Source: an uncultured SAR324 cluster bacterium
GTDB taxonomy: Bacteria > SAR324 > NAC60-12
Direction of reading: 5' to 3'
Assembly (NCBI GenBank): GCA_902513935.1
Contig: CABXOR010000012.1
Location: 1 to 39,140, forward strand
DNA length: 39,140 nucleotides
The notes under the pieces were generated by a model, which was given only the letters and a program-made list of their open reading frames with translations, had not been told where the DNA came from and did no database searches. Positions 8,187 to 16,497 of the stretch are shown piece by piece. The position numbers and the translations under genes are program-made. Numbering within the stretch: position 1 is the stretch's first letter; each line of letters opens with the position of its first letter.

Positions 8187-8990
8187 TTAGATCTCTTTAC
8201 CCATTATTTCTTCTTCCATATCCCAAATCATGGTTAGAATTTCTTCTCTTTTACTTACAAAGTCTTCGTTATTTTTTATTTCTCTCAGGTCAATATCTAA
8301 ACCCATTGTTGCAAATGGAAGTTTATACTCTTTATGAATTCTCCCAGGTCTTGGTGCCATTACATATAATTTCTCACCTAATAATAAAGCCTCTTCAACC
8401 GAGTGAGTAATTAGAATAATTGTTTTTCCTGTTTCTTTCCAAATTTTTAAAACCAAGGACTGCATTTTTTCTCTAGTTAAGGCATCAAGAGCCCCTAATG
8501 GTTCATCCATTAAAATTAATTCTGGATCATTGATTAAGCACCTAGCAAGAGCAACTCTTTGCTGCATACCACCAGATAATTGATAAGTAGGAGTATCCCC
8601 AAATCCTTGTAGTCCAACTATATCTAACCACTCATCGACTTTTTTTGCTGTAGTAATTGGATCTTCTTTTTTCATTCGCAAACCAAAGTTTACGTTTTCA
8701 GTTACCGTCAGCCATTCAAACAAAGCACCTTGTTGAAAAACCATTCCTCTTTCAACTCCAGGGCCATCAATTTCTTTCCCTGCAAGATTGATTGTTCCAG
8801 AAGTGGGTCTAAGAAAACCAGCTGCAATATTTAACAAAGTTGTTTTCCCACAACCTGAAGGACCAAGAACTGTTAAAAGATCTCCTTTTTTTAGAGAAAA
8901 ACTTATATCTTTAAGAGCATGAACCGTTTCTCCTTTTTGTGATTTGAAAATCATGTTTAAATCTTGAGAAACTAGATCACTCATAAGCAT
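8187..8990 (-). CDS. tauB: Taurine/sulfonate-type ABC importer ATP-binding protein
   Basis: A 267-residue ABC ATPase with all motifs intact: Walker A GPSGCGKTT (43-51), signature LSGGMQQ (138-144), Walker B LILMDE (158-163) and the switch histidine in ITHSVEEA (H196). The sequence after the Walker B (EPLGALDALTREKMQ) is typical of the nitrate/sulfonate/taurine importer branch. It energises uptake through the permease encoded 1 bp downstream. Two in-frame starts lie six bases apart (8990 and 8984), neither with a clear Shine-Dalgarno sequence. A stem-loop lies between it and the binding-protein gene upstream. The substrate assignment rests on the binding protein and is not certain within the sulfonate/nitrate/taurine family. 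Confidence 0.9.
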   Translation of the reverse strand: MLMSDLVSQDLNMIFKSQKGETVHALKDISFSLKKGDLLTVLGPSGCGKTTLLNIAAGFLRPTSGTINLAGKEIDGPGVERGMVFQQGALFEWLTVTENVNFGLRMKKEDPITTAKKVDEWLDIVGLQGFGDTPTYQLSGGMQQRVALARCLINDPELILMDEPLGALDALTREKMQSLVLKIWKETGKTIILITHSVEEALLLGEKLYVMAPRPGRIHKEYKLPFATMGLDIDLREIKNNEDFVSKREEILTMIWDMEEEIMGKEI

Positions 8991-9046
8991 TCTATTAAAT
9001 TGAATTTATTCGATAAATTATTGAAACACTGGGGAGGATTTTTATG

Positions 9047-9089
9047 ATATAAATAGACGCAAATTAAATTAATTTACGCCTATTTATAT
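9047..9089 (-). promoter_or_regulatory. Intercistronic stem-loop between binding protein and ATPase genes
   Basis: ATATAAATAG (9047-9056) pairs perfectly with CTATTTATAT (9080-9089). The stem continues inward with C-G, G-C and an AAATTAA/TTAATTT arm, interrupted by two mismatches. There is no T-run after it on the - strand, so it is less likely a full terminator. Such intercistronic hairpins commonly stabilise the upstream mRNA, letting the binding protein be made in excess; that role is inference. Confidence 0.5.
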
Positions 9090-9106
9090 ATTTATTTTAT
9101 CCCTAA

Positions 9107-10087
9107 TCAGGGTAGGAACCTAGTAGTAACTACTGAAGAGTAATCTTTAAGAGCAGGGTTCTCAGATGTTGCAAACATATTACCCATGACTTCTAAATAC
9201 TTCATTAGTATTCCACCATGATTAAAGTACTTAGTCAATTGAGTCCTTGTATCTGGGAAACCAAAACTGGCCATTTGATCTTTAGTAGATTTAACATCCA
9301 TAGTTGCATCTTGTGCAATTATGCTAAAGTTAGATCTACCTAATTTGTACCTATCGTTAGCTTCGTGAGTAACTTCTAGGAACGTGCTAACCATACCTGG
9401 GTTTTCTTTCATGAATCTGTTAGTTACAGAAGTAATGTCGATACCAGCAATGCCAGCATCAGCAGCTTCTTTAACTGTCAACACTTTTTTACCAGCTTCC
9501 TCTGCTTTTGCGATAGATTTTTTACCAAACAAACATGACATAACAACGTCACCGTTTGCTAAAGCAACAGCTGAATCTTCGGGCACCATATCAACAATTT
9601 GCATCTTAGAGGGATCAGCTCCAACTACTGTCATTGTTTCCCTGAACACGTAATCAGCCATAGTTCCTAAAGCAACCGCAACTTTTTTACCTTCTAATTG
9701 ATAAGCATTTGCTTTTGAAATACCTGACGCATTTGAAACAACACAAGTTGTTCCTTTCATTCCGTAAAGAATAGATACATCAACTAATGTTATTGGCTTT
9801 TTACTGTTTGCAGCATTTACAAATGGAGTTAAACCCTGTGAGTAAGAGATATCAATATCTCCAGACATCATAGCTTCCGTCATTTCTCCACCTGTTGCAA
9901 AGTTTGTCCATTTAACTGGAACACCAAAAGCTTTATCAAAAGCTTTTTTAACTTTGTCTTCTTGGTTTGGACTTGCCCACTCTAAAAAGAACGCAATTCT
10001 AACTTCTTTAGCAGCCGCATTTACAACTGATAAAGATAAGTTAATAGCAACTACAGCCCCAAGAATAATAATAACTATTTTTTTCAT
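9107..10087 (-). CDS. tauA: Taurine-type ABC importer periplasmic substrate-binding protein
   Basis: A 326-residue secreted protein. The N-terminus MKKIVIIILGAVVAINLSLS, followed by VVNAAA, is a signal peptide with a likely cut after VNA or NAA. The mature part follows the TauA pattern: a first strand VRIAFFLEWASPN, a K-W-x-N-F-A-T-G-G segment where TauA has its ligand-contact loop, then ALANGDVVMSCLFG in the second lobe. It should capture an organosulfonate or a related small anion in the periplasm for the permease and ATPase. The start is supported by ACGGAG eight bases before the ATG. As first gene of the operon it carries a leader hairpin. The gene is AT-rich like its neighbours. Ligands such as taurine, other sulfonates or small amines cannot be distinguished here. 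Confidence 0.85.
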   Translation of the reverse strand: MKKIVIIILGAVVAINLSLSVVNAAAKEVRIAFFLEWASPNQEDKVKKAFDKAFGVPVKWTNFATGGEMTEAMMSGDIDISYSQGLTPFVNAANSKKPITLVDVSILYGMKGTTCVVSNASGISKANAYQLEGKKVAVALGTMADYVFRETMTVVGADPSKMQIVDMVPEDSAVALANGDVVMSCLFGKKSIAKAEEAGKKVLTVKEAADAGIAGIDITSVTNRFMKENPGMVSTFLEVTHEANDRYKLGRSNFSIIAQDATMDVKSTKDQMASFGFPDTRTQLTKYFNHGGILMKYLEVMGNMFATSENPALKDYSSVVTTRFLP

Positions 10088-10128
10088 TTTTTTTCTCCGT
10101 ATGATTTTTCCGGTTAAAAATTCAACTT

Positions 10129-10168
10129 AAGAGAGAAGGAAAAAAACATAATTAATTTTCTTCTCCTT
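10129..10168 (-). promoter_or_regulatory. Leader hairpin upstream of the binding-protein gene
   Basis: On the - strand AAGGAGAAGAAAA pairs with TTTTCCTTCTCTCTT through 13 base pairs with two single-base bulges, around a loop of about 12 bases. It ends about 40 bases before the ATG at 10087, so it lies in the 5' untranslated region if the promoter is in the AT-rich stretch above 10170. A role in attenuation or mRNA stability is possible. No known riboswitch class was recognised. Confidence 0.4.
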
Positions 10169-10880
10169 AAATTTAATTCAATTTGAAAATATAAAGTATC
10201 ATATTATTAAACACCTCCACTTTATTATATGTTATGCTACTGATCTCTAGGAATACTCCACCAGAAATGAGCCAGATATTATTTACAAGGATCACAAAAG
10301 TAACAGTTTTTTTAAATTTGTCAAGTTTTTAAATGTGCTGTCCAGATTATACTTTGAGTGAGTCTGACTGGAGTGGAATCTGATGGAGTATCTAGGTAGA
10401 AATGCGACTAACTACTTTATGTATTATTAAAGGGAGCCCAAATAAGCTCTCTCACCACCTCCCTCAAAGCTCCTGCACACGCAAGAATGATGTCTGCCAT
10501 ATCGTTCTTGGTTCAATTATCTGGGGATCCTCCCCCCTTTCCAGGGCTTTTAATGCTGATTCTCCATCTCCATCTAAATAAAGTGTTATCAGTCAGTTCC
10601 ATTTCTGGAGTAATAATAACTCCCTTAAGATTTCTCCCACACTTGGTAGTCTGAAAGTTTTGCCCGGGAGAGGTGTTGTCGGAAGAGCACTGCACAGATT
10701 TGGGTCTGCATTTATGAACAGCTCTATTATTGCGGCAGAAAAATGAGGTTATACTGAATGCCGTTGGAAATTGCTAAGAACTGAAGGCAAAATACCTGAC
10801 AGGAGCGAAAAATAAAGAAAGGTTAAAAGCATGATCCACATTTGTGAAATTTAACTGAATACGGACTTTATGGCCCAATT
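10169..10880. other. Gene-poor spacer between the importer and the RND operon
   Basis: About 700 bases with no convincing gene. A 60-codon frame on the - strand (10513-10695) has no recognisable features. A 27-codon frame (about 10417-10500, -) reads like a decayed coding end (MADIILACAGALREVVRELI). Composition changes from AT-rich near 10200 to moderate GC by 10450, which marks the edge of the AT-rich block. The inverted repeat pair at 10247 and 10379 lies at this boundary. Confidence 0.6.
10247..10395. repeat. Inverted repeat pair at the edge of the AT-rich block
   Basis: CTAGGAATACTCCACCAGA (10247-10265) is mirrored by TCTGATGGAGTATCTAG (10379-10395) with one substitution and one indel, enclosing about 113 bases. 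No transposase is present. It could be a miniature inverted-repeat element or a solo remnant. Target-site duplications could not be recognised by eye. Confidence 0.45.
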
Positions 10881-12425
10881 TCAGAAAGAATAACGAACCT
10901 CAGAGAAAATACGGTCGTTTTCATTTAAACTTTTAAAATAGGCATTGTCTCCAGGCTGATAAAGCATCACACCTGCGGTTACTGAAAACGCGTCCATCAC
11001 ATCATATTCGAGGGACATGCGGTTAAGCCCACCGTCTTGGCCACTTTTGCCGATCATCATCCCGACCAAGCTCAGGTGTAGGGTCTGGTTGATGTAATCC
11101 TGCATGAAACTGACTGTGCTGGCAATTCTATCTTCCAGTTGAGAATCGGGTGATTCTTCCAATTTTACATCAAAATCATTAAGGTGCTGTACTCCAAATT
11201 CAAGTGTCAGTGAAGTATCGCTCCATCCTGAATACTCTGAACCCACTAGAACATCAGTCCGTGAAAAAGTTTTAACTGTCACTAGCGCAAATTCCATACC
11301 CTGCAATTTTGCGGCTTCCGCTTTCCAGATGAAATTTCCGGAAGGAATACTCAGAGTCGCTCCAGCCATTGTTAAAAGGCTGTGTCGCTGTTCTAGTGTT
11401 GGTACAGCTCCTAGTCCGGGGATGAAAGATACTTTGGTAATTTTAAAATGGGGCGTATCGTCGAAATACTTAGCCCAATGTAAAGATGCATCCCAACCGG
11501 TAAATGTGCCGATCAGGGCCAATCCGAATTCAGTATTTTCCGTAGAACTTTCCGGAATGACTTCATTTATTTTCTCAGTCGACGGATTAAAATCGCTGCC
11601 AAACACAGCAGATTTGTTAAATTTTATTTCATGTACAGCGACTGCTTCCAGTTTCAAATCCCCAATGTAATAATCAAGTTTTGTCATGGCAATCGGCAGT
11701 CGGACGTCTTCCAGATCCGTCATCCCGAATTCGCGGATGTCGGTGGGATTTAGCACATCCACTACACGCAAACTGTTTGCGACACCCCAGGACACAATCT
11801 GCTTTCCGAGTTTGATGTCCAAATTTCCAAAAGGACTGCCTTCCAAATAAATTTCCCGAGGTTCAGCTTCCTTTTCCAACTCTCTCAGCACTTCATCAGA
11901 AAAAGTTTCACTGTTTTTCATTCCGAATGCAAAATCGTAAAATGCTTTTCCGGAAATTCGTGTTTTCCAGTTTTCACCAAGTTTTGCATCCCAAGTCAAG
12001 GAAAAGTAAGGCCGGAGTTTCGTCAATCCGCTCCAATCCGCTTGTGTCTTGTCGGCAGGCGCGTCTTTGGCGTAACTGTAACTTGTGCTCAATCCTGCAC
12101 TTCCGGACAAATTACTCCAATTCTCATCGTCGACTCCGGATTCTCTTTCACCGTCGGAATCCATTTCCCCGAAACGGAGTTCGGGGCTACCCGCATCAAA
12201 TCCAGAAAGTGCTTCATCTTCATCTGAACCTTCATCATCAAATCCGGACAACACATCTTCCAATCCATCATCTTCTGAAGTCTCCTGTGCCAATATCACA
12301 TCCGGAATTCCGAGGACAAAGATCAAAACAAAAAAAAAGAATATTATATAGAACACCAATCCCGAAAAAGAGTTCGGGGCTACCCTTTCAAACTTTGAAA
12401 TTTTGAAACTTTGAAACCCGGTCAT
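10881..12425 (-). CDS. Outer-membrane beta-barrel protein of the RND operon (DUF1302-like)
   Basis: A 514-residue protein with an unusual N-terminus. About 20 residues precede a long hydrophobic signal segment (VFYIIFFFFVLIFVLGIPDV) that ends near ILAQ. Then comes an acidic low-complexity region with LSGFDDEG and LSGFDAGS units, then a beta-rich region of alternating strands to a C-terminal VRYSF, the terminal aromatic typical of outer-membrane barrels. The block KLGKQIVSWGVANSLRVVDV matches the DUF1302 family, which is commonly encoded beside MMPL-type RND transporters and LolA-like proteins. The ATG at 12425 follows the upstream stop by 1 base and has AGAAAGG nearby; a longer frame to 12470 overlaps the previous gene and is less likely. 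It probably receives or exports lipid-like substrates moved by the RND pump; substrate unknown. Confidence 0.78.
   Translation of the reverse strand: MTGFQSFKISKFERVAPNSFSGLVFYIIFFFFVLIFVLGIPDVILAQETSEDDGLEDVLSGFDDEGSDEDEALSGFDAGSPELRFGEMDSDGERESGVDDENWSNLSGSAGLSTSYSYAKDAPADKTQADWSGLTKLRPYFSLTWDAKLGENWKTRISGKAFYDFAFGMKNSETFSDEVLRELEKEAEPREIYLEGSPFGNLDIKLGKQIVSWGVANSLRVVDVLNPTDIREFGMTDLEDVRLPIAMTKLDYYIGDLKLEAVAVHEIKFNKSAVFGSDFNPSTEKINEVIPESSTENTEFGLALIGTFTGWDASLHWAKYFDDTPHFKITKVSFIPGLGAVPTLEQRHSLLTMAGATLSIPSGNFIWKAEAAKLQGMEFALVTVKTFSRTDVLVGSEYSGWSDTSLTLEFGVQHLNDFDVKLEESPDSQLEDRIASTVSFMQDYINQTLHLSLVGMMIGKSGQDGGLNRMSLEYDVMDAFSVTAGVMLYQPGDNAYFKSLNENDRIFSEVRYSF
12167..12192. repeat. Intragenic palindromic element, copy 1
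   Basis: CCCCGAA (12167-12173), a 6-base loop, then TTCGGGG followed by CTACCC. It lies inside the outer-membrane protein gene, where the - strand reads it as AGSPELRFGE. The core TTCGGGGCTACCC is identical to copy 2. Confidence 0.75.
12361..12385. repeat. Intragenic palindromic element, copy 2
   Basis: CCCGAA (12361-12366), a 6-base loop, then TTCGGGG and CTACCC, the same element as at 12167. Here the - strand reads it in a different frame as RVAPNSFSG. It forms part of the odd extension in front of the hydrophobic signal segment. Confidence 0.75.
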
Positions 12426-12426
12426 T

Positions 12427-13254
12427 TCATAAACCTTTCTCAAGCCTACGTATCGAGAACAAATCCTCATTCACTTCATCCTGATTAAAGTGAACATTTT
12501 TTTGTTTCAAAATAGTTTTGTGCAAAGTTTTCTTTCCGGACTTGGTGGTCACATGCAATTCTGTTGAAACCCAGATTCCGTCAATTTTTTCTAACTTGCG
12601 TACATCCAGATACTTGTTCCGCCTTTTTTTGTGAACCCAACGTACTCCTCGAATCATGACATAATTATCCTGACGTATGAAAACCACGGACTTGCTGTAA
12701 CCGCTTTTCTCTGCTTCAGCTTTGGTTTTTGGAACAGACTTGATTTGCCAGACTTTTTGTCCCTTGACCTCTGTTTCTTTCATCAAAGTATATTCATACA
12801 GATTCAGATCAGGAGAAGTCATATCGGAATAATTCAAATCGGATCCCATGAAACTGCCGCTTTTATCTCCTGCTGCAATGCGTTTTGTTTTACGCAGTGC
12901 CGGAAGAAAAAGCCACTGGTCATCATCCTTACCGGATTCATCATAATCAAAAGTCAGAAATCCAGTATTTCTAACGTCGGCAGGAGAGAGGAAAAACATT
13001 AAGCTCAGAGAGTCTTTTCCTTTCTCAAGTCCAAAAGTTTTAAGTTTTCGGACACGCTTATTACCTTTTTTATCAATTAAAATCATTTCCATTTCAGTAA
13101 TTGAGCGGTCCCCTGTGTCACGGACATTGACTTTTTCCATGATTTCGCGTCCGTTGAGGGCAAATACTTTTTCAGGAAACATAGTGGTTCCAGAAATTAG
13201 GATACTGAAAATGGTAATACTGATTGTGTTTGATATTATTTTATTGGACATCAT
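12427..13254 (-). CDS. LolA-like periplasmic protein of the RND operon
   Basis: A 275-residue exported protein. The signal peptide runs through the hydrophobic stretch ISITIFSILISGTTMF and likely ends at KVFA, before LNGREIMEKV. The mature protein fits the outer-membrane lipoprotein-sorting-like (LolA-like fold) family that accompanies MMPL/RND transporters, with the strand pairs SLMFFLSPADVRNTGFLTFD and DQWLFLPALRKTKRIA and the segment GSFMGSDLNYSDM. Such proteins have a LolA-type half-barrel that could carry a hydrophobic molecule from the inner-membrane pump to the outer membrane. The start overlaps the RND stop by 4 bases (ATGA), with AAAGGAG just upstream; a second ATG follows immediately. 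Function in this operon is inferred from family context. Confidence 0.83.
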   Translation of the reverse strand: MMSNKIISNTISITIFSILISGTTMFPEKVFALNGREIMEKVNVRDTGDRSITEMEMILIDKKGNKRVRKLKTFGLEKGKDSLSLMFFLSPADVRNTGFLTFDYDESGKDDDQWLFLPALRKTKRIAAGDKSGSFMGSDLNYSDMTSPDLNLYEYTLMKETEVKGQKVWQIKSVPKTKAEAEKSGYSKSVVFIRQDNYVMIRGVRWVHKKRRNKYLDVRKLEKIDGIWVSTELHVTTKSGKKTLHKTILKQKNVHFNQDEVNEDLFSIRRLEKGL

Positions 13255-15722
13255 AGTGTCTCCTTTTTTATTGAGTTGGAAGGCCGTTTTTTGTAGATCA
13301 AAGCCATCATTGCTGGGGCAAGCAAGATATCTCCAAACAACGCGATGATAATGGTCAAACCTGTAATCAGACCAAAAGATATAAGGTTGTTCATAGAGGA
13401 AATAATGAAGATGAAAAAACCTGCGGAAAGAACGATAGTGGTAAGAAGCATGGCCCGTCCTGTTGAAGTTAGTGTTTTTTCCACAGCCACCTGTACATCC
13501 TGATGAATGTGTTGATTCCGAAGGAAGTTGTGCATGAAGTGCACAGTATCATCGACAGCAAGCCCAATAGCAATGCTGCCTACAAGAATCGACATCGCGT
13601 CCAAGGGCAGATCGAGCATTCCCATCACACCCAACCCAGTAAGGATTGGCAGAAAATTCGGAATCATGCTCCAGAGCCCCAGTCGAAAATCAGCAAGCAG
13701 GAAAATCATCAGCAGAGTGATCACCACTCCTGCAATGAGGTAACTGATCAGCATGCCTTCCATAAGAAAGGTGATTGTTTTTACCATGATCGGAATGAGT
13801 CCGGTGACGACATATGACTTTTCCTGTCCAAACAGCTCCTCTATCTTTCTTTCCAGCTTGAGCAGAAGCCCGGTATATTGGTTTGCATCCACCCAAGTTG
13901 TCTTGAGCGTCACACGTGCCTTGGAAAAAGGTGTATTAACCAGATTTTCGAGATCGTCAGTATCACCGTTTTCGAACAGCAGGAGTTCCTGCGCTATCAT
14001 TCCCCGGTCCAGAGGTACCCGGTAGAATTCCTCTCGGCCCTCATTTAGTACCTGGTTGATTTCTTTTACCACGTCGACAATGGATGAGGATTTCCCTACA
14101 GAAATCCTGTTGTAGCTTGTCCCTTCGGAAAAACTATTGAATTCATCAAGACGTTTCATGAATTCCGGATCCTTGACCGCATTTTTCTCACCCCGTTCGA
14201 CGATCATTTCAATGGCTGCGCTGCCTTTCATATGATCGTTGATTGCATCGGTCGCATTTCGTAGAGAATGGTTCTCTGGCAGCCAGGCAACTGGATTATG
14301 TGAAAAACGAAGCTGGGCGGCACCGAACGATGACATCAAAGCTATCAGCACGCTGATCACTATCACTGTCCAGGGCTGATTGACTGCAAAATTTCCACAT
14401 CCTTTGAGCATCCGGTCTGCAAATGATAGTTGGGGTCGAGATGTATCCTGCATATGTAGCTTATCAGCAACAACTGTAGGTTTTTTTTCTGGAAGCACCG
14501 AAAGCAGGGCTGGTAAGAGAACCAAGGTGAAGAAAACACAGAGCAGTACGCCTGCCGCCCCAAATAACCCAAGATCTGAAACCGGTGCTACTTTTACTGG
14601 AACAAAGGAAAGGAGGCCCCCCGCCGTGGTCAGGCTTGTGATAAGAATCGCTAGACCAGAATGCCCCATTGCAAAAGCAATCGCCTCACCTTTTTCACCA
14701 TGGTCGCGCAGATGCCGGTAGTATATGACCAGCAAATGGACCGAATAACTGACCCCAACGGCAAGTAAGAAAGAAGGGAGTATCTGCATAACAATAGTCA
14801 TTTTGGTTCCGGTGGCGGCCACTAGACCCAGAGCAGTCAACAAAGAGAATATCACTGTTAGTATAGGAAGTACCAAACCCGATAAACGGCGAAAGAGTAT
14901 TACCAGAAGTAGGGCGATCACACCCAGAGATGCCAGTACGAAAACTGGCATGTCTGAGAACATGGCTTTTTTCAGATCATGGACCATTACTGGAGACCCA
15001 CCAAGGTCGATCGTGAATTCAGGATTGCGGTGACGTTCAGCCAAAGCCTGGATGGCCTCAACGAACTCACTGTTCTCCTCTTCAGTAAGCAACTGAGGGT
15101 TATCATTATCGGAAAGTGAAATATCCTCTTCGTCTGAGAAGCCCTCTTCCAGTATTCCTTCCTGATTCATATCTTTACTCACAACAGAAAAAGCATTAGA
15201 GCGAATCACCACACTCGTGTATTGCCCGTCCTCTGAGACCAAAAAGTTGCGATAGAACTTGTTTCTGAGTACTCGCTCCTTGAGATCCTTGACTCCTGCA
15301 TCGTCTTCAGGCCAGTCTGCCATCAGTTCCTCGATGATTAACTCACCGCCCTCACCACGCATGGCAGTCACGTTTATCAGGCTCTGTACTTCATCAAGAT
15401 GTGGAACCTCTGCCTCAAGATCCTCATGGAAGGCTTTCAGTTTCTTTAAAAATTCAATGTCGAAAACCTTTTGCGGATGTATGAGAGCCAGTACTATTTC
15501 ATCTCGGCCGAATTGTTCACGGAACTTGTCGTAGGCAATTCGGGTTTGATCGTTTTCGCTGAAAAATGCCTCGGTTGAAGTATCAACCTGAATCGAAGGA
15601 AGATTCGAAGCTAAAATTGCAAAAAACAACAGCATTACTAGAATCACTCGTTTTGGATGGACATGAATCCAGCGCCCCATTTGTTCGAATTTCGATTCAA
15701 TTTTTTGTATTATTTGTTTCAT
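13251..15722 (-). CDS. RND superfamily transporter, HAE3/MMPL type
   Basis: An 823-residue inner-membrane protein with the duplicated RND layout: one membrane helix at residues about 25-45, a large periplasmic loop (TSTEAFFSENDQTRIAYD), five to six helices, then the same order again. Helices carry the expected polar residues, notably AIGLAVDDTVHFMHNF in the second half, the proton-relay region of MMPL/HAE3 proteins, and LLAVGVSYSVHLLVIYY in the first half. Length is shorter than AcrB (about 1040), as usual for HAE3. It likely moves hydrophobic or lipid-like compounds using the proton gradient. The frame can be extended to a TTG at 15737; the ATG at 15722, 7 bases after the tetR stop, is preferred. 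The first gene of the operon encodes the TetR protein, so substrate-induced expression is likely. Confidence 0.9.
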   Translation of the reverse strand: MKQIIQKIESKFEQMGRWIHVHPKRVILVMLLFFAILASNLPSIQVDTSTEAFFSENDQTRIAYDKFREQFGRDEIVLALIHPQKVFDIEFLKKLKAFHEDLEAEVPHLDEVQSLINVTAMRGEGGELIIEELMADWPEDDAGVKDLKERVLRNKFYRNFLVSEDGQYTSVVIRSNAFSVVSKDMNQEGILEEGFSDEEDISLSDNDNPQLLTEEENSEFVEAIQALAERHRNPEFTIDLGGSPVMVHDLKKAMFSDMPVFVLASLGVIALLLVILFRRLSGLVLPILTVIFSLLTALGLVAATGTKMTIVMQILPSFLLAVGVSYSVHLLVIYYRHLRDHGEKGEAIAFAMGHSGLAILITSLTTAGGLLSFVPVKVAPVSDLGLFGAAGVLLCVFFTLVLLPALLSVLPEKKPTVVADKLHMQDTSRPQLSFADRMLKGCGNFAVNQPWTVIVISVLIALMSSFGAAQLRFSHNPVAWLPENHSLRNATDAINDHMKGSAAIEMIVERGEKNAVKDPEFMKRLDEFNSFSEGTSYNRISVGKSSSIVDVVKEINQVLNEGREEFYRVPLDRGMIAQELLLFENGDTDDLENLVNTPFSKARVTLKTTWVDANQYTGLLLKLERKIEELFGQEKSYVVTGLIPIMVKTITFLMEGMLISYLIAGVVITLLMIFLLADFRLGLWSMIPNFLPILTGLGVMGMLDLPLDAMSILVGSIAIGLAVDDTVHFMHNFLRNQHIHQDVQVAVEKTLTSTGRAMLLTTIVLSAGFFIFIISSMNNLISFGLITGLTIIIALFGDILLAPAMMALIYKKRPSNSIKKETL

Positions 15723-15729
15723 AGATCTA

Positions 15730-16320
15730 TTACTCAACTTGGCGATTAAATAATTTTTGTCGTAATAATACCCTGGCCTCCTTGATTGCTATTTTTGGGT
15801 CCAGACGATAGTGCAACAGCAAACCAGTTAGGGAAGCCATCAAGAGAGTTGCAAATCCTGGATTGTTGTTATTAAAAATCAACTCCAATAACTTTCTACG
15901 CTTTCTGAGAACCTCCCTTAATTTATTTGCTACTTTTGGCATCTCAGCACTCATAGCCATAAATTCACTGAGGATCTTGTCAAAATCATCGTATATAGAA
16001 AAAAAACGATCCATTCCGCCATCCATAAATTGATCCAGTTGTTTCTGATTCATCTTTGCCAGGTCTTTTGGGCGGTGCTCCTGCAGAAGCTCCTCTAACC
16101 AATCCGGATAGTCACGAAATAGTACAAGAAGAACTTGCTGCGATTGATGCTGAATTAAAGCTACCATCAATTCTTCCTTAGAACCGAAATAGTGATGTAC
16201 CAACCCGTGATTGACTCCGGCATAATCCGCGATAACTTTGATAGTGGAACGTCGGTGACCTTCCTTGATCAAACTTTTGCGTGCACCTTCAATGATCTTT
16301 TGTTTTGTTTCTTCAGACAT
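15730..16320 (-). CDS. TetR-family transcriptional regulator of the RND operon
   Basis: A 196-residue protein with an N-terminal TetR DNA-binding domain: TKQKIIEGARKSLIKEGHRR, then the helix-turn-helix in STIKVIADYAGVNHGLVHHYFGSKEELM (residues about 24-50). The C-terminal two thirds is helical and divergent, as expected for a ligand-binding domain. Being the first gene of the operon (stop at 15730, next ATG at 15722), it probably represses itself together with the transporter genes. A perfect inverted repeat, TTAGTC-N4-GACTAA, lies 37 bases before the start and is the best operator candidate. The inducer would be a compound handled by the pump, but it cannot be identified. Confidence 0.88.
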   Translation of the reverse strand: MSEETKQKIIEGARKSLIKEGHRRSTIKVIADYAGVNHGLVHHYFGSKEELMVALIQHQSQQVLLVLFRDYPDWLEELLQEHRPKDLAKMNQKQLDQFMDGGMDRFFSIYDDFDKILSEFMAMSAEMPKVANKLREVLRKRRKLLELIFNNNNPGFATLLMASLTGLLLHYRLDPKIAIKEARVLLRQKLFNRQVE

Positions 16321-16356
16321 AAATTTATTTAGTTGATTGACTAATTTTTAATAATG

Positions 16357-16372
16357 TTAGTCGTTAGACTAA
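16357..16372. promoter_or_regulatory. Candidate TetR operator
   Basis: A perfect palindrome TTAGTC-GTTA-GACTAA, 37 bases upstream of the tetR start. A half-site-like TTGACTAA lies at 16337-16344, and a related inverted repeat at 16498. Size and position suit a TetR dimer site. Confidence 0.55.
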
Positions 16373-16382
16373 TTTATGTCAA

Positions 16383-16406
16383 GCAAAAAAATTAATATTT
16401 TTTTGC
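16383..16406. other. 24-bp AT palindrome
   Basis: GCAAAAAAAT and ATTTTTTTGC form perfect 10-base arms around TAAT. It lies just outside the candidate operator. It could be a protein-binding site in the promoter or a weak bidirectional terminator. Confidence 0.45.
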
Positions 16407-16497
16407 AAAGATCATACAGTTCCTTCAAGTGGACAATATTCTTCTAAAAATTTATTTACGCAAAGACAAACAATGTTAAATAGTGTTGACTTATAGT

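Noticed and set aside
10513..10695. 60-codon - strand frame
   Set aside because: No recognisable features, ribosome-binding site or homology-like pattern; kept only as part of the spacer description.
12427..12470. Longer start of the outer-membrane protein at 12470
   Set aside because: It would overlap the preceding gene by 44 bases. The ATG at 12425, one base after that stop and with AGAAAGG upstream, is the more natural start.
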